Assembly (NCBI GenBank): GCA_002898375.1
Contig: BEIN01000021.1
Span: forward strand, 1 to 46,510
DNA length: 46,510 nucleotides
Origin: a bacterium HR37
GTDB taxonomy: Bacteria; Desulfobacterota_D; UBA1144; Nemesobacterales; CSP1-2
Reading direction: 5' to 3'
Below the pieces are notes generated by a model, which was not told the origin of the DNA, made no database searches, and saw only the letters and a list, made by a program, of their open reading frames with translations. The position numbers and the translations under genes were made by a program. Below, piece by piece: positions 15,864 to 24,734 of this stretch; position 1 is the stretch's first letter; each line of letters opens with the position of its first letter.

Positions 15864-15880
15864 TGTCAGAATATAGGACA
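15864..15880. promoter_or_regulatory. 17-bp inverted repeat (site D)
   Basis: TGTCAGAATATAGGACA keeps both TGTC and GACA ends. Its centre is 104 bp upstream of the promoter GC at 15768. A flanking GTGTCCT at 15849 and AGGACAC at 15875 form a second, wider inverted pair. The site overlaps the region just past the kinase stop. Confidence 0.65.
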
Positions 15881-15895
15881 CCCCTAAGGCAGGTA

Positions 15896-17476
15896 TCAAA
15901 GAAAGCGTTTGCTTACCACTTCACAGAGCGTATATGTTAAGGCATCTTCGAGATTCCCTTCGGTATCAACCGATATAAGAACCCGGGAAGAAAGTTCAGA
16001 GGGGCTTTCAAATTCTTCTTTAAACCTCTCAAAGATTTCAACTCTCCCATCGGATACAGCACTGCCTTCAATCTCTCTCTCAATTAGCCTTTTTCTTATA
16101 GCCTCATCAGAGGCCTTGGTCTCAATAAAATAAACCGGTACATTAAGTAAGTCTGCCTCACTGATAACACGCTTCCTGAAATGAGCCTTGGAAAAACTTG
16201 CATCGAGTATAACCACACCTCCGGATTCCACTATCCTCTTTCCTCTCTCCAGAAGCTCACTGTAGGTACGCTCGGTTACATCCCTTGAGTATATCCCCTC
16301 TCCAAACCCGCTGTACACCCTCTCAGTCGGAGCTATCCCCATAATCTCTTTTCTTATGCTATCCGAAGAGATAACAGCACACGAAAGCTCTTTAGAGAGC
16401 GCAGTTGCAAGCGTTGTTTTTCCGGTTCCTATAATGCCAAAGATAACGAAGAAAACAGGCATAGAGCCACAAACCGCATAGTTAAGTGCAAGCCTGAAAT
16501 ACTCCTTTGCCCTCTCCTTTGCCTTATTTCTCTCTTCTTCTGAGACCTCCTTGTCCTCACCCCGAAAACTCTCTACCTTGCCCCTAACGTAGGCCCTGTA
16601 GCACTTGTAGAATTCAATCACATCAAATATGGTCTCATCGTTCATCCTTCTTGATATCTCGGAAACAACGATTTTGGAAAGCTCTCTGTATCCGTTATAG
16701 TCCAGGTCCATGGAAAGAAAAGCCACATCAGAGGCAACATCTATATACCTAAACCTTTCGTTGAACTCTATACAGTCGTAAATACAGATACCTTCTGGAT
16801 TTAAATTTATGTGCTCCAGGTGAAGGTCCCCATGACAATCCCTTATAAACCCCCTTTTTACCCTCTCCTCAAATACACTGGATCTCCTCTCAAAGAAAAG
16901 GTCGTTATAGAGCCTTAGGGCAGAGAAGGCAGCCTTTGAAATCGTATCCCCAATAAAACACTCAGTCTGGGTAAAGTTCTCATCAACGTTAAACCTTATC
17001 TTATCGGGTTTTCCGAATTCGCTTATATACTCATTTGACCTCTGACTCCCGTAGAACTCAACCAGCTTGTCTACAACCCTTATAAAATCCTCCTCCCTAA
17101 CCCTGCCTTTAGAAAGGAGGTTTTTAAGAAAGTACTCTTCCGGTAATTCCCTCATCTTTACAGCATACTCCACAACCCTCCTCCCCCTACCGAAGGTAAG
17201 GCCCCCGTCAAGCTCGGATATTTCCTCAACCCCCAGGTATATATCACATAGCCGTCTGTTTAGCTCAACCTCTTTTTCACAGTAGTACCTTCTCTTCTCA
17301 AGGGTTGAGAAATCCAGAAACCCAAAATTCACCGGCTTCTTTACCTTATACACATAGGGAGATGCTATAAATACATGAGACACATGGGTCTGTATATGCC
17401 TTACCTGTCTTGGCCTGTGTGGATAAGAAGAAGGGTTTTTTAGAAATTCAATAAGTCTGAAGGATTCATCAGCCAT
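15896..17476 (-). CDS. Two-domain kinase: aminoglycoside phosphotransferase-like plus P-loop kinase
   Basis: The 526-residue cytoplasmic protein joins two kinase modules. The first (about residues 25-330) is protein-kinase-like with the catalytic HGDLHLEHI at 215-223 and the metal Asp at 234. The second (about 340-526) is a P-loop kinase with Walker A GIIGTGKTT at 347-355. This known fusion is annotated as bifunctional APH/ATP-binding protein; its substrate is unknown and antibiotic resistance should not be assumed. It is the last gene of the CBS-Usp-Usp-Usp-kinase operon, 12 bases behind the third Usp gene. Such kinases recur beside Usp genes in dormancy and low-oxygen regulons. Confidence 0.88.
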   Translation of the reverse strand: MADESFRLIEFLKNPSSYPHRPRQVRHIQTHVSHVFIASPYVYKVKKPVNFGFLDFSTLEKRRYYCEKEVELNRRLCDIYLGVEEISELDGGLTFGRGRRVVEYAVKMRELPEEYFLKNLLSKGRVREEDFIRVVDKLVEFYGSQRSNEYISEFGKPDKIRFNVDENFTQTECFIGDTISKAAFSALRLYNDLFFERRSSVFEERVKRGFIRDCHGDLHLEHINLNPEGICIYDCIEFNERFRYIDVASDVAFLSMDLDYNGYRELSKIVVSEISRRMNDETIFDVIEFYKCYRAYVRGKVESFRGEDKEVSEEERNKAKERAKEYFRLALNYAVCGSMPVFFVIFGIIGTGKTTLATALSKELSCAVISSDSIRKEIMGIAPTERVYSGFGEGIYSRDVTERTYSELLERGKRIVESGGVVILDASFSKAHFRKRVISEADLLNVPVYFIETKASDEAIRKRLIEREIEGSAVSDGRVEIFERFKEEFESPSELSSRVLISVDTEGNLEDALTYTLCEVVSKRFL

Positions 17477-17488
17477 TATACCCTCCTG

Positions 17489-18385
17489 TTAAGGATTTAG
17501 AACAAGAACAGAGCAGGGAGAATCCGAGATGACCTTTTCCGTAACGCTTCCAAGAACAAGCCTCTTTACACCTTTTCTCCCGTGTGTACCCATAGATATA
17601 AGGTCTATATCATGGGTCAGGGCATAGTCTATTATACCAAGATACGGATTTGTTGCGTAAACCACATCGGTTCTGATATCAACCCCTTCTCCCTTCTCAA
17701 GACTTATCCGCTCCACCCTCCTTCTGAGTTCCTTAGCAGAGAGCTCTCTTAAATCCCTTATTACACTGTGAGGAAAATCGTATTCATACATATGCAAACT
17801 GAGAACATATAAAACGTGTAAAACTGCATTTAACGTCTTTGCAAACTCTATAGTATAACCAAGTACCGAATCCAACCTCTCAGATATATCAAGCGGAACG
17901 AGTATGTTTCCTATGCCCTCTTCTCCCTTACCATTCCTCCTTTTGGCAACAAATACGGGTATTTTTGACCTTCTTAAGACCTTAATTGTTGTGCTTCCAA
18001 CAAGCACGGTGTTAACAAGACCCCTTCCCCGTTTGCCCATAACTATAAGGTCAACCCCGTTGTCAGCAGCGTACTTTAGGATCTCTTTATCCGGCTCGTT
18101 CCTGCACACATATCCTTTAAAAGAAACACCCTGTGCCTTTAGCTCCTCTCCAATTGAGGCAAACTCCTTATTGTAATCCTCTTCCACCCTGTCCAGAATG
18201 CTGTAGATATCTATCTGCGGATGTCTCCTCAGGTACTCGTATAGGAGCCTTCTTGTAAGTACAACCACATGAATTCCAAGGATCTCCGAGCCAAATCTCC
18301 TTGCCAGAAAAACCGTATGGTTAAGAGCTGCTTTTGCCTCCTCTGAACCATCATATGCCCAGAGAATCTTTTCTATCTTAATCAA
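17489..18385 (-). CDS. Tandem universal stress protein (two UspA domains)
   Basis: The protein has two UspA domains, about residues 1-150 and 160-298, each with the ATP-binding Gly loop (GKRGRGLVNTVLVGSTT and GTHGRKGVKRLVLGSVTE). I chose the TTG at 18385, which follows gggggaagg and places IKIEKILWAYDGS at the N-terminus as in its neighbours; a longer frame to 18457 would overlap the previous gene by 46 bases. It is the third of three Usp paralogues in tandem. Confidence 0.85.
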   Translation of the reverse strand: MIKIEKILWAYDGSEEAKAALNHTVFLARRFGSEILGIHVVVLTRRLLYEYLRRHPQIDIYSILDRVEEDYNKEFASIGEELKAQGVSFKGYVCRNEPDKEILKYAADNGVDLIVMGKRGRGLVNTVLVGSTTIKVLRRSKIPVFVAKRRNGKGEEGIGNILVPLDISERLDSVLGYTIEFAKTLNAVLHVLYVLSLHMYEYDFPHSVIRDLRELSAKELRRRVERISLEKGEGVDIRTDVVYATNPYLGIIDYALTHDIDLISMGTHGRKGVKRLVLGSVTEKVISDSPCSVLVLNP

Positions 18386-18411
18386 GGCCTTCCCCCAGGA
18401 TACAACCAAGC

Positions 18412-19323
18412 TCACTGTGAGGTGGCTGTTTGAGATTTTATGGCCAGAACCGGGCATGGAGCCTCATTTATAACCTTTTCAGCCACACTGCCAAGAATAA
18501 GTCCCAATATTCCCTTTCTCCCGTGAGTGGGCATAACGATAAGGTCAACACCTTCCTGCCCTGCAAACTCCACAACTGAATGCCATGCACTGAGAGAGAA
18601 AGAAACCCTTTCCTGAAAGTCTAGAGAGCGGTATTCTTCCCCTACCTCCTCAATATAGGTTCTGAGTTTTATAAGAGCATGTCTTTCAAGTGACTCTATA
18701 ATACTCGGTGGGGAAAGCTCATAGTGATGACGAAGCTCTACCACATGCAGGAGATAGAGTGTTGGGCAATTAAAGTTAAGAGCCAGATCAGAGGCAACCT
18801 TTAAAGAAGCCCGCGTTACCTCTGATAAATCTGTGGGGACAAGAATCTTCCTTATCTTTACATCCTCTCCGTAACCCTCCCTTCTCCTTACGGCCAAAAC
18901 GGGAATCCTTACCGTCCTTAAAACCTTTATCGTGTTACTCCCAAGAAGAATCCTGTCCTTAATCCCCAAACCCCTTTTTCCCATAACTATTAAATCAACA
19001 CCTTCCTCCTCTGAAACCCTTATTATCTCCTCATAGGGGATACCAACCTCAACACGTATAACCCTTCTATCGCCTGCAATCCCGATTTCACCCAAAGCAC
19101 GAACCATTCTCTCATATTCCTTCCTCTCAATTACCAGCTGTGTAGAGATAAGCTCTCTCTGTACTTCGGGAGGAACACCAAGCATGGCAAAGTCCACAGG
19201 CTCAATAACGCTTAAAGCAACCACAACGGAGTTATACCGGTCTGCAATTAGCCTCACATACTTAAGGGCTTCGCTTGACTCATCAGAGCCATCTGTTGCC
19301 CAGAGAATCTTATTAAAGTGCAT
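18412..19323 (-). CDS. Tandem universal stress protein (two UspA domains)
   Basis: The 303-residue protein starts MHFNKILWATDGSDES and has two UspA domains with Gly loops GKRGLGIKDRILLGSNT and PTHGRKGILGLILGSVAE, so ATP binding is expected in both. It has a good ribosome site (gggaggtgg). Its gene lies 19 bases behind the previous Usp gene, inside the sigma-54 operon starting at 20698. Confidence 0.9.
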   Translation of the reverse strand: MHFNKILWATDGSDESSEALKYVRLIADRYNSVVVALSVIEPVDFAMLGVPPEVQRELISTQLVIERKEYERMVRALGEIGIAGDRRVIRVEVGIPYEEIIRVSEEEGVDLIVMGKRGLGIKDRILLGSNTIKVLRTVRIPVLAVRRREGYGEDVKIRKILVPTDLSEVTRASLKVASDLALNFNCPTLYLLHVVELRHHYELSPPSIIESLERHALIKLRTYIEEVGEEYRSLDFQERVSFSLSAWHSVVEFAGQEGVDLIVMPTHGRKGILGLILGSVAEKVINEAPCPVLAIKSQTATSQ

Positions 19324-19342
19324 AAACCACCTCCCAGACCAC

Positions 19343-20212
19343 CTATACCACCGGATTTAAGGTTATCACAGGGCAAGGTGATTCCTGAACAACCCTTTCG
19401 GTAACACTGCCTATAAAATCGTTTTTAAACTTTCTTCCCCCATAGGTTGTAATTACAATCAGGTCTATATCTTCAGCAGCAGAGAAATTAACTATGCCTG
19501 TATAGGCGTTTCTTGCCACTTCTACATGTGCTTTTATATCCGCTTCTCCACTGAGTTTAGCCCTTCCAAGATTTTCAAGAATGCTCTTCTGGGAATAAAG
19601 CTTCATTCCCTCGGTTATCTCTGGTGGGAACCTGCACTCCCCTACTTCAACGACATTTAGAACATAAACAACCGCTTTAAACTTTTTCGACAGCCAAAGT
19701 GCAAACTCGAGATTTTTGTGCTTATGGTGAGACAGATCCATCGGGACTAGTATCTTACGTATATCCAGTTTATCCTTTGCCTTTCCAACCGTAAGAACTG
19801 GGCACTTAGAACCCCGTATAACCTTTAGCGAGGTGCTACCAAGGGTTTGTCCCGCTTTGGCCCTTCCCCTACCCAGAGCAATAAGCCCTACCTTTTCCCT
19901 ATCTGAAACCTCAAGAATCTCCTTATCTGGTATACCTGTGGAAACAATTATCTTAAAGCTTATTCCCTTTGCCCTCATCTCACCCTCAATGTCCTTTAAC
20001 CTCTTCTCTTCTGCCTCCCTTACCCCTTTAATCCAGTCCTCAAATCTTTTCTTCTCCTCTGATGAAAAACCCTCCACAACCTCAGGGTAATCCGGTATAA
20101 CACACAGGCCAACAACACCAGCATTAAGTCTCCTTGCAAAAAGCTCTACATACCTTAACGCCTCAAGTGAATCCTCAGAGCCATCCGTTGCCCAGAGAAT
20201 CTTCTGAATCAT
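19343..20212 (-). CDS. Tandem universal stress protein (two UspA domains)
   Basis: The 289-residue protein starts MIQKILWATDGSEDS. Its first Gly loop is shortened (GRGRAKAGQTLGSTS) and its second is TTYGGRKFKNDFIGSVTE, departing from GxxG in the usual place, so nucleotide binding may be altered relative to its two neighbours. Ribosome site taaggaggagc. It is the first Usp gene after the CBS gene in the operon. Confidence 0.9.
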   Translation of the reverse strand: MIQKILWATDGSEDSLEALRYVELFARRLNAGVVGLCVIPDYPEVVEGFSSEEKKRFEDWIKGVREAEEKRLKDIEGEMRAKGISFKIIVSTGIPDKEILEVSDREKVGLIALGRGRAKAGQTLGSTSLKVIRGSKCPVLTVGKAKDKLDIRKILVPMDLSHHKHKNLEFALWLSKKFKAVVYVLNVVEVGECRFPPEITEGMKLYSQKSILENLGRAKLSGEADIKAHVEVARNAYTGIVNFSAAEDIDLIVITTYGGRKFKNDFIGSVTERVVQESPCPVITLNPVV

Positions 20213-20272
20213 TAGCTCCTCCTTACCCTGTTTTTAACTTGAAACAAAACACCCCCAAAAAGAGCCCTGCTA

Positions 20273-20698
20273 TTAAACATTTGGCTCCACCCTCTCGATT
20301 ATGTTTGCTATATCAGCCAGCTCCTTACCCAAAAGACGAACAATATCATCAACGGTAATAATACCCACCAATTTCCCCTCCGAATCCACAACAGGGAACC
20401 TCCTTACCCCCTTTCCCTTCATATACTCAAGAGCCTCAATAAGCCCCATATCCTCCCTAAGGGTGAGGATGTTGCTGCTTATTACATCATCAACATAGAT
20501 CTGGGCTGGGTTTAGATCCTCGTTTATTACCCTTATAACAATGTCTCTGTCGGTTACTATACCTATAGGCTTTCTCTCCTTATCAACAACCACCACACTA
20601 CCCACATTCTTATCGTGCATGATCTGGGCTATTTCCTTAATAGTTGTTCCAAGATTCACCCAGACAACCTCTCTACGACACAGTTTCCCAACGCTCAT
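20273..20698 (-). CDS. CBS-domain pair protein heading the Usp-kinase operon
   Basis: The 141-residue protein contains two CBS motifs, about residues 5-62 (GSVVVVDKERKPIGIVTDRDIV) and 72-130 (GVRRFPVVDSEGKLVGIITVDDIV). It resembles the CBS protein at 15274 more than the AcuB-like types. It is the first gene downstream of the sigma-54 promoter at 20750 and 60 bases ahead of the first Usp gene. An adenylate-charge sensor for the operon's Usp proteins or kinase is a reasonable guess. Confidence 0.86.
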   Translation of the reverse strand: MSVGKLCRREVVWVNLGTTIKEIAQIMHDKNVGSVVVVDKERKPIGIVTDRDIVIRVINEDLNPAQIYVDDVISSNILTLREDMGLIEALEYMKGKGVRRFPVVDSEGKLVGIITVDDIVRLLGKELADIANIIERVEPNV

Positions 20699-20749
20699 GA
20701 TACCTCTCCTTTTATCTTTTAGTATCCAGCTACCTAATTATATCAGTAA

Positions 20750-20765
20750 TGCAATAGGCATGCCA
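20750..20765 (-). promoter_or_regulatory. Sigma-54 promoter of the CBS-Usp-Usp-Usp-kinase operon
   Basis: The minus strand reads TGGCATGCCTATTGCA, GG and GC 10 bases apart, a near-perfect RpoN site. The predicted start is near 20739, about 40 bases upstream of the CBS start codon at 20698. Confidence 0.85.
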
Positions 20766-20884
20766 AACAAATTATCCCAGCAAAAGGAGAAGGCCTTCTA
20801 TGGTATAGCCAGGTTTTTAGCTTTAAAAATACCCTCTTACAAGCAAGCCCTCTCCCAGGGATAACTTGATAAAGGGGGAAGAAT

Positions 20885-20901
20885 TGTCAGAAAATAAGAC
20901 A
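20885..20901. promoter_or_regulatory. 17-bp inverted repeat (site F)
   Basis: TGTCAGAAAATAAGACA is the least symmetrical member of the family but keeps TGTC and GACA at the right spacing. Its centre is 141 bp from the promoter GC at 20752, the longest distance of the six, and it lies just past the MAT stop codon. Confidence 0.6.
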
Positions 20902-20913
20902 TAGGTGCATACA

Positions 20914-22104
20914 CTATGCCTCCGCATAGCCCATCTCCAGTGCTTTTTTCCAGAACCCCGGGATCTCATCGAGCATACCATCGGCCAGTTTCCTTATCGA
21001 TTCCACATCCACATCATCTCCCCTGACCTTAATATCTAGCATAAGAGGCTCATTAATTGGCTTTCCTATCTGAGACACAATGTAAACGGAGGACTCTTTT
21101 GCATACCCCCTCTCAACTATAGCCCTACTTAGCTCCATGGCAAAAACGTTGTAGATTTTACCTACGTGATTTACGGGATTTTTACCACACACGGCCTCAA
21201 GACTCATAGGTCTGTACGGGGTTATAAGCCCATTTGCCCTGTTTCCCCTTCCAACCTGACCATCGTCTCCCTGCTCTGCACTTGTGCCCGTTACTGTCAT
21301 GTATATGCTCTCTGTGTCGTAGTTATCCGCAGTATTTATGGCTATATCCAGTTCCATAGTATCGGTGTTTATGTTCTCCAGAAGAAACCTCCTAACCTCA
21401 CTAACCTTCTCCACATAATCCCTTAGGTTCTCTACATATCTATCCACAACTGCCATAGCAATGGTTAGCCTTGCCCTGTGTCCTTCTCTCACACCTATAA
21501 CCTTTACATCCTCACCTATAAATGGATACCTTACCTTTACCTCGCTACTGTTTAACAGTTTCTCCGTCCTGTAAACAACGGTCTCAAGCTCATCAAGAGG
21601 GAAAAACCCCACCCCAATAGAGGTATCGTTTGAAAGAGGAATCCCTTTCTCTTTGCCGTATCGCTTAAAAAGCTCAACCAGCTCCCTGCTACCCGGTCTT
21701 ATCCTTGTACTTACGGAGACGTGTTTTTCAACATCTATGTGCCTTATAAAGTGCTTCAACCATTGCTTTGCCGCATCCATAACAACCTCATCAACAGGTA
21801 ACTTTTGACCCCCCATGTCTCTTATCGCCCTCCCAACGATTATAAGCTCTATTGGCTTTACCACCCGTCCTCCCCTGTAAGACGGGATTGCCTCCCCACC
21901 CACAAGCAGGGCCTTATCAAGGTTGTGGTGTAGAATCATGCCAAACTCGTTTAGGTAGTACCTGCTAAGGGCAGCTGAGGCATGTTCAACCACACCGTCA
22001 CATATGGTATCAGGATGACCTCTTCCCTTTCTTTCAACAACCTCAACATGCCCTTCATAGGGCGCTCTCTCCCTCTGGTAATCTATGTATATGCTTTTAT
22101 CCAT
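20914..22104 (-). CDS. Archaeal-type S-adenosylmethionine synthetase
   Basis: The 396-residue cytoplasmic enzyme makes S-adenosylmethionine from methionine and ATP. It belongs to the archaeal MAT family, not to bacterial MetK: the N-terminal ERKGRGHPDTICDGVVE segment, LVGGEA, and the GTSAEQGDDGQVGRGNRANG block are all characteristic. Length is as usual for that family. Several bacteria have this form, mostly thermophiles. It stands alone between site F and the divergent R3H ATPase. SAM is used by at least three methyltransferase or radical SAM proteins later in the window. Confidence 0.93.
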   Translation of the reverse strand: MDKSIYIDYQRERAPYEGHVEVVERKGRGHPDTICDGVVEHASAALSRYYLNEFGMILHHNLDKALLVGGEAIPSYRGGRVVKPIELIIVGRAIRDMGGQKLPVDEVVMDAAKQWLKHFIRHIDVEKHVSVSTRIRPGSRELVELFKRYGKEKGIPLSNDTSIGVGFFPLDELETVVYRTEKLLNSSEVKVRYPFIGEDVKVIGVREGHRARLTIAMAVVDRYVENLRDYVEKVSEVRRFLLENINTDTMELDIAINTADNYDTESIYMTVTGTSAEQGDDGQVGRGNRANGLITPYRPMSLEAVCGKNPVNHVGKIYNVFAMELSRAIVERGYAKESSVYIVSQIGKPINEPLMLDIKVRGDDVDVESIRKLADGMLDEIPGFWKKALEMGYAEA

Positions 22105-22195
22105 TTCCTAAATATTGTATTTCCACCGTAAAAAAAATCTATAAACCCAAGTTGAAAACGTCCCCTACTTATACTACATTAGTTATGGATTAACC

Positions 22196-23740
22196 ATGAA
22201 CGGAAGACAGCTTGAAATTGTAGACAATCTGGACCTGCTTATGGCAGTACTGCCGGTTCACATACGAACAACCATAGAAGCACAGGGTAACCTGGAAAAC
22301 CTTATCGAAATAGTTCTTGATCTCGGACGGGAACCGGAAGTAAGATACACAAACAGGGTTTTCTATATTACCGATAGAACAGTAAGCCATGAGGACATTA
22401 ACTACGTTGTAAGCAAGATAGGCTCGTTTACAAAGGATAACCGCGCTGGGATAGAACGAACACTTCATCGTATATCGGCCATACGCAACAGACTTGGAAA
22501 CATAGTGGGTCTTACCTGCCGTGTTGGTCGTGCCGTTTTTGGCACAGTGGATATACTAAAGGACGTTATTAAATCGGGAAAGAACATTCTTCTTCTGGGT
22601 AGACCGGGAGTAGGAAAGACCACCATGCTTAGAGAAGCAGCAAGGGTTCTTGCCGATGAACTGGAAAAGAGGGTTATAGTTGTTGACACCTCAAACGAAA
22701 TAGCTGGAGATGGTGATATACCTCATCCTGCCATAGGACGTGCCAGGCGAATGCAGGTTCCATCCCCTGAGCAACAACACGCCGTGATGATCGAAGCCGT
22801 AGAAAACCACATGCCGGAGGTAATAATCATAGACGAGATAGGAACTGAGGCTGAAGCCCTGGCTGCAAGAACCATAGCTGAGAGGGGAGTTCAGCTAATA
22901 GCAACAGCCCACGGACACTCACTGGAGAACCTTCTTCTAAACCCAACCCTCTCTGACCTTGTAGGCGGAATACAGCCGGTAACACTAAGCGATGAGGAAG
23001 CGAGGCGGCGGGGTACCCAGAAAACGATTCTGGAGCGAAAGGCACCCCCAACCTTTGATGTGCTGGTTGAGATACAGAGCAAAGACCAGTTTGCCATTCA
23101 CCATGATGTGGCCACTGTGGTGGATGAGTTCCTTCGAGGTATTCCACCCAGACCCGAAATACGAATAAGAAAGGAAAGTGGTGAGATCGAGATAATAGAT
23201 AAAGTACCTCTAGAACAGACAACCACACCAACACACCTTCCAATAACAAAACAAGGTATAGAGAAAACGGATAGAAGGGGACTCTACATATACCCCTATG
23301 GGGTAACACGTAAGAGACTTGAGCGTGCCATACGTGAGCTTGGAATCCCTGCATATATTGCCTCTAACCTTGAGCAGGCAGATATTGTCCTTACCCTGAA
23401 AGGACATACGAAGGGTAGAACAAAGAAGATCCAGGAGGCTGAAGAAAGGGGTATTCCAGTGTACGCTATAAAAAGTGATACGCTTAAAAAGATTAAAGAC
23501 TTTCTAAAAGACTTCTTCAATGACAAAGACTACCTAAATGAGGAAGAAGCCGCCCTGCGTGAGGCTGAAGAAGCAATAACAAAGGTGCTCTCAGAAGGTC
23601 AACCCGTTGAGCTAGAGCCAAGAAACGCTTATATAAGGAGGCTACAACACCAACTTGTAGAAAGATATGGGCTTCTTTCCGAGAGTACGGGAAGGGAACC
23701 CTTCCGCAGGGTAAGGATTTATCCAGCAGGCTACTTCTGA
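22196..23740 (+). CDS. Ycf45/SpoIIIAA-like AAA ATPase with C-terminal R3H domain
   Basis: The 514-residue protein has an ATPase core with Walker A GRPGVGKTT near residue 138 and Walker B VIIIDEIGTE near 203, like Ycf45 of plastids and cyanobacteria and related to SpoIIIAA. The C-terminal end (about residues 445-514) with NAYIRRLQHQLVERYGL and FRRVRIYP is an R3H-type single-strand nucleic-acid-binding domain. Its cellular role is not established. The ribosome site is weak. It diverges from MAT. Confidence 0.87.
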   Translation: MNGRQLEIVDNLDLLMAVLPVHIRTTIEAQGNLENLIEIVLDLGREPEVRYTNRVFYITDRTVSHEDINYVVSKIGSFTKDNRAGIERTLHRISAIRNRLGNIVGLTCRVGRAVFGTVDILKDVIKSGKNILLLGRPGVGKTTMLREAARVLADELEKRVIVVDTSNEIAGDGDIPHPAIGRARRMQVPSPEQQHAVMIEAVENHMPEVIIIDEIGTEAEALAARTIAERGVQLIATAHGHSLENLLLNPTLSDLVGGIQPVTLSDEEARRRGTQKTILERKAPPTFDVLVEIQSKDQFAIHHDVATVVDEFLRGIPPRPEIRIRKESGEIEIIDKVPLEQTTTPTHLPITKQGIEKTDRRGLYIYPYGVTRKRLERAIRELGIPAYIASNLEQADIVLTLKGHTKGRTKKIQEAEERGIPVYAIKSDTLKKIKDFLKDFFNDKDYLNEEEAALREAEEAITKVLSEGQPVELEPRNAYIRRLQHQLVERYGLLSESTGREPFRRVRIYPAGYF

Positions 23741-23811
23741 TTCTTCCTTCTTGATGAACCACCCTGGAAGCATTATCTTAAAACTAGGGCATTAACTTAA
23801 AGGGTTTATAA

Positions 23812-23835
23812 GGTATTTACCCTTTGCAAAATACC
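23812..23835. repeat. Inverted repeat upstream of the small basic protein gene
   Basis: GGTATTT and AAATACC are perfect 7-bp arms around a 10-base spacer, in the 138-base gap after the R3H ATPase gene. An overlapping pair AAAGGG/CCCTTT also exists. It could be an operator or a leader structure. The near sigma-54 match here has GG and GC 12 bases apart and was not accepted. Confidence 0.35.
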
Positions 23836-23878
23836 TGCTCATTAAAGAAGAAGCTTAAAAACCCGGAGTCAGAGGCAA

Positions 23879-24025
23879 ATGAAAACCAGAGAGAGGATAC
23901 AGATAAAGGTAAGGAAACCTGTCCCCAAAAAACCAACAAGGATTATCCTTTCAAAGAAGGAAAAACTCAGCAGAAAGAGGATAAAACACAGAGAGCTCCT
24001 TAAAGAGGTTTTTGAGAAATACTAA
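23879..24025 (+). CDS. Small basic protein of 48 residues ahead of the PRT-HPF pair
   Basis: A frame from ATG 23879 to TAA 24025 encodes 48 residues beginning MKTRERIQIKVRKPV and ending EVFEKY. Over a third of the residues are Lys or Arg, so RNA or ribosome contact is plausible. A ggag lies about 10 bases before the start. The stop comes 22 bases before the phosphoribosyltransferase start, so it likely shares a transcript with that gene and HPF. I know no family for it, and at this length chance cannot be excluded. Confidence 0.55.
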   Translation: MKTRERIQIKVRKPVPKKPTRIILSKKEKLSRKRIKHRELLKEVFEKY

Positions 24026-24047
24026 ACAGCTTAAGGAGAAAAACCAG

Positions 24048-24734
24048 ATGAACTTTAGAGAAAGGATCTTTAAAGACAGGCACGAAGCAGGAAAAAGGCT
24101 TGCTGAAAGGCTAAAAAAATATAGTAATCTGGATGATGTGGTAGTTCTTGCACTTCCACGAGGTGGTGTTCCTGTAGCCTTTGAGGTTGCAAAATCCATC
24201 GGAGCTCCTCTTGATGTTTTTATAACACGAAAGCTAAGGTTTCCAGATGAACCCGAGCTTGCCCTGGGTGCACTTGCCGAAAACGGAGAGGTATTCCTGA
24301 ATAAGGAACTGGTTCAGTACTGTCCGGAAAGCTATATAGAGAAGGAAAAAGAGTATCAATGGGAAGAGATAAAACGCCGCCAGCTTGCATACAGAAACGG
24401 AAAAGGGCTTCCCCCACTGGAAGGGAAGGTGGTTATTCTTATAGACGACGGAGTTGCTACAGGAGCAACAATGATAGCCACAATACATGCGCTTAGAGCT
24501 TCAGGTGTTAGAAGGATAGTGGTTGCAGTTCCGGTTGCTCCCCCTGAAACAGCCGAGGAACTTCTAAGACTTGCCGACGAACTCATTGTACTTTATACTC
24601 CTTCACCTTTCTTTGCCGTTGGTATGTATTACTCAGATTTTAGGCAGCTCTCCGACGCAGAGGTCAGAGAGTACCTTGAGCAAGCAAGGTTCTTTACGGA
24701 GAAGAAAGCCCACAAAATGGAGGTGCAGGCATGA
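24048..24734 (+). CDS. Phosphoribosyltransferase-family protein (COG1926 type)
   Basis: The product (228 residues) has a type I phosphoribosyltransferase fold with the PRPP-binding loop VVILIDDGVATGATM and an N-terminal LALPRGGVPVAFEVA segment. The family is predicted to act on nucleobases or related compounds, but no substrate is established. ATG 24048 has ttaaggag ahead of it. Its stop overlaps the HPF start by 4 bases. Proteins of this family often accompany Usp and HPF genes in stress regulons, as they do here. Confidence 0.87.
   Translation: MNFRERIFKDRHEAGKRLAERLKKYSNLDDVVVLALPRGGVPVAFEVAKSIGAPLDVFITRKLRFPDEPELALGALAENGEVFLNKELVQYCPESYIEKEKEYQWEEIKRRQLAYRNGKGLPPLEGKVVILIDDGVATGATMIATIHALRASGVRRIVVAVPVAPPETAEELLRLADELIVLYTPSPFFAVGMYYSDFRQLSDAEVREYLEQARFFTEKKAHKMEVQA

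Noticed and set aside
15896-17476. Antibiotic resistance role for the aminoglycoside-phosphotransferase-like kinase
   Set aside because: The fusion with a P-loop kinase and its place in a Usp operon indicate another role; the fold alone does not show resistance.
23790-23830. Possible sigma-54 promoter before the small basic protein
   Set aside because: The GG and GC are 12 bases apart instead of 10, and no 17-bp repeat lies upstream.
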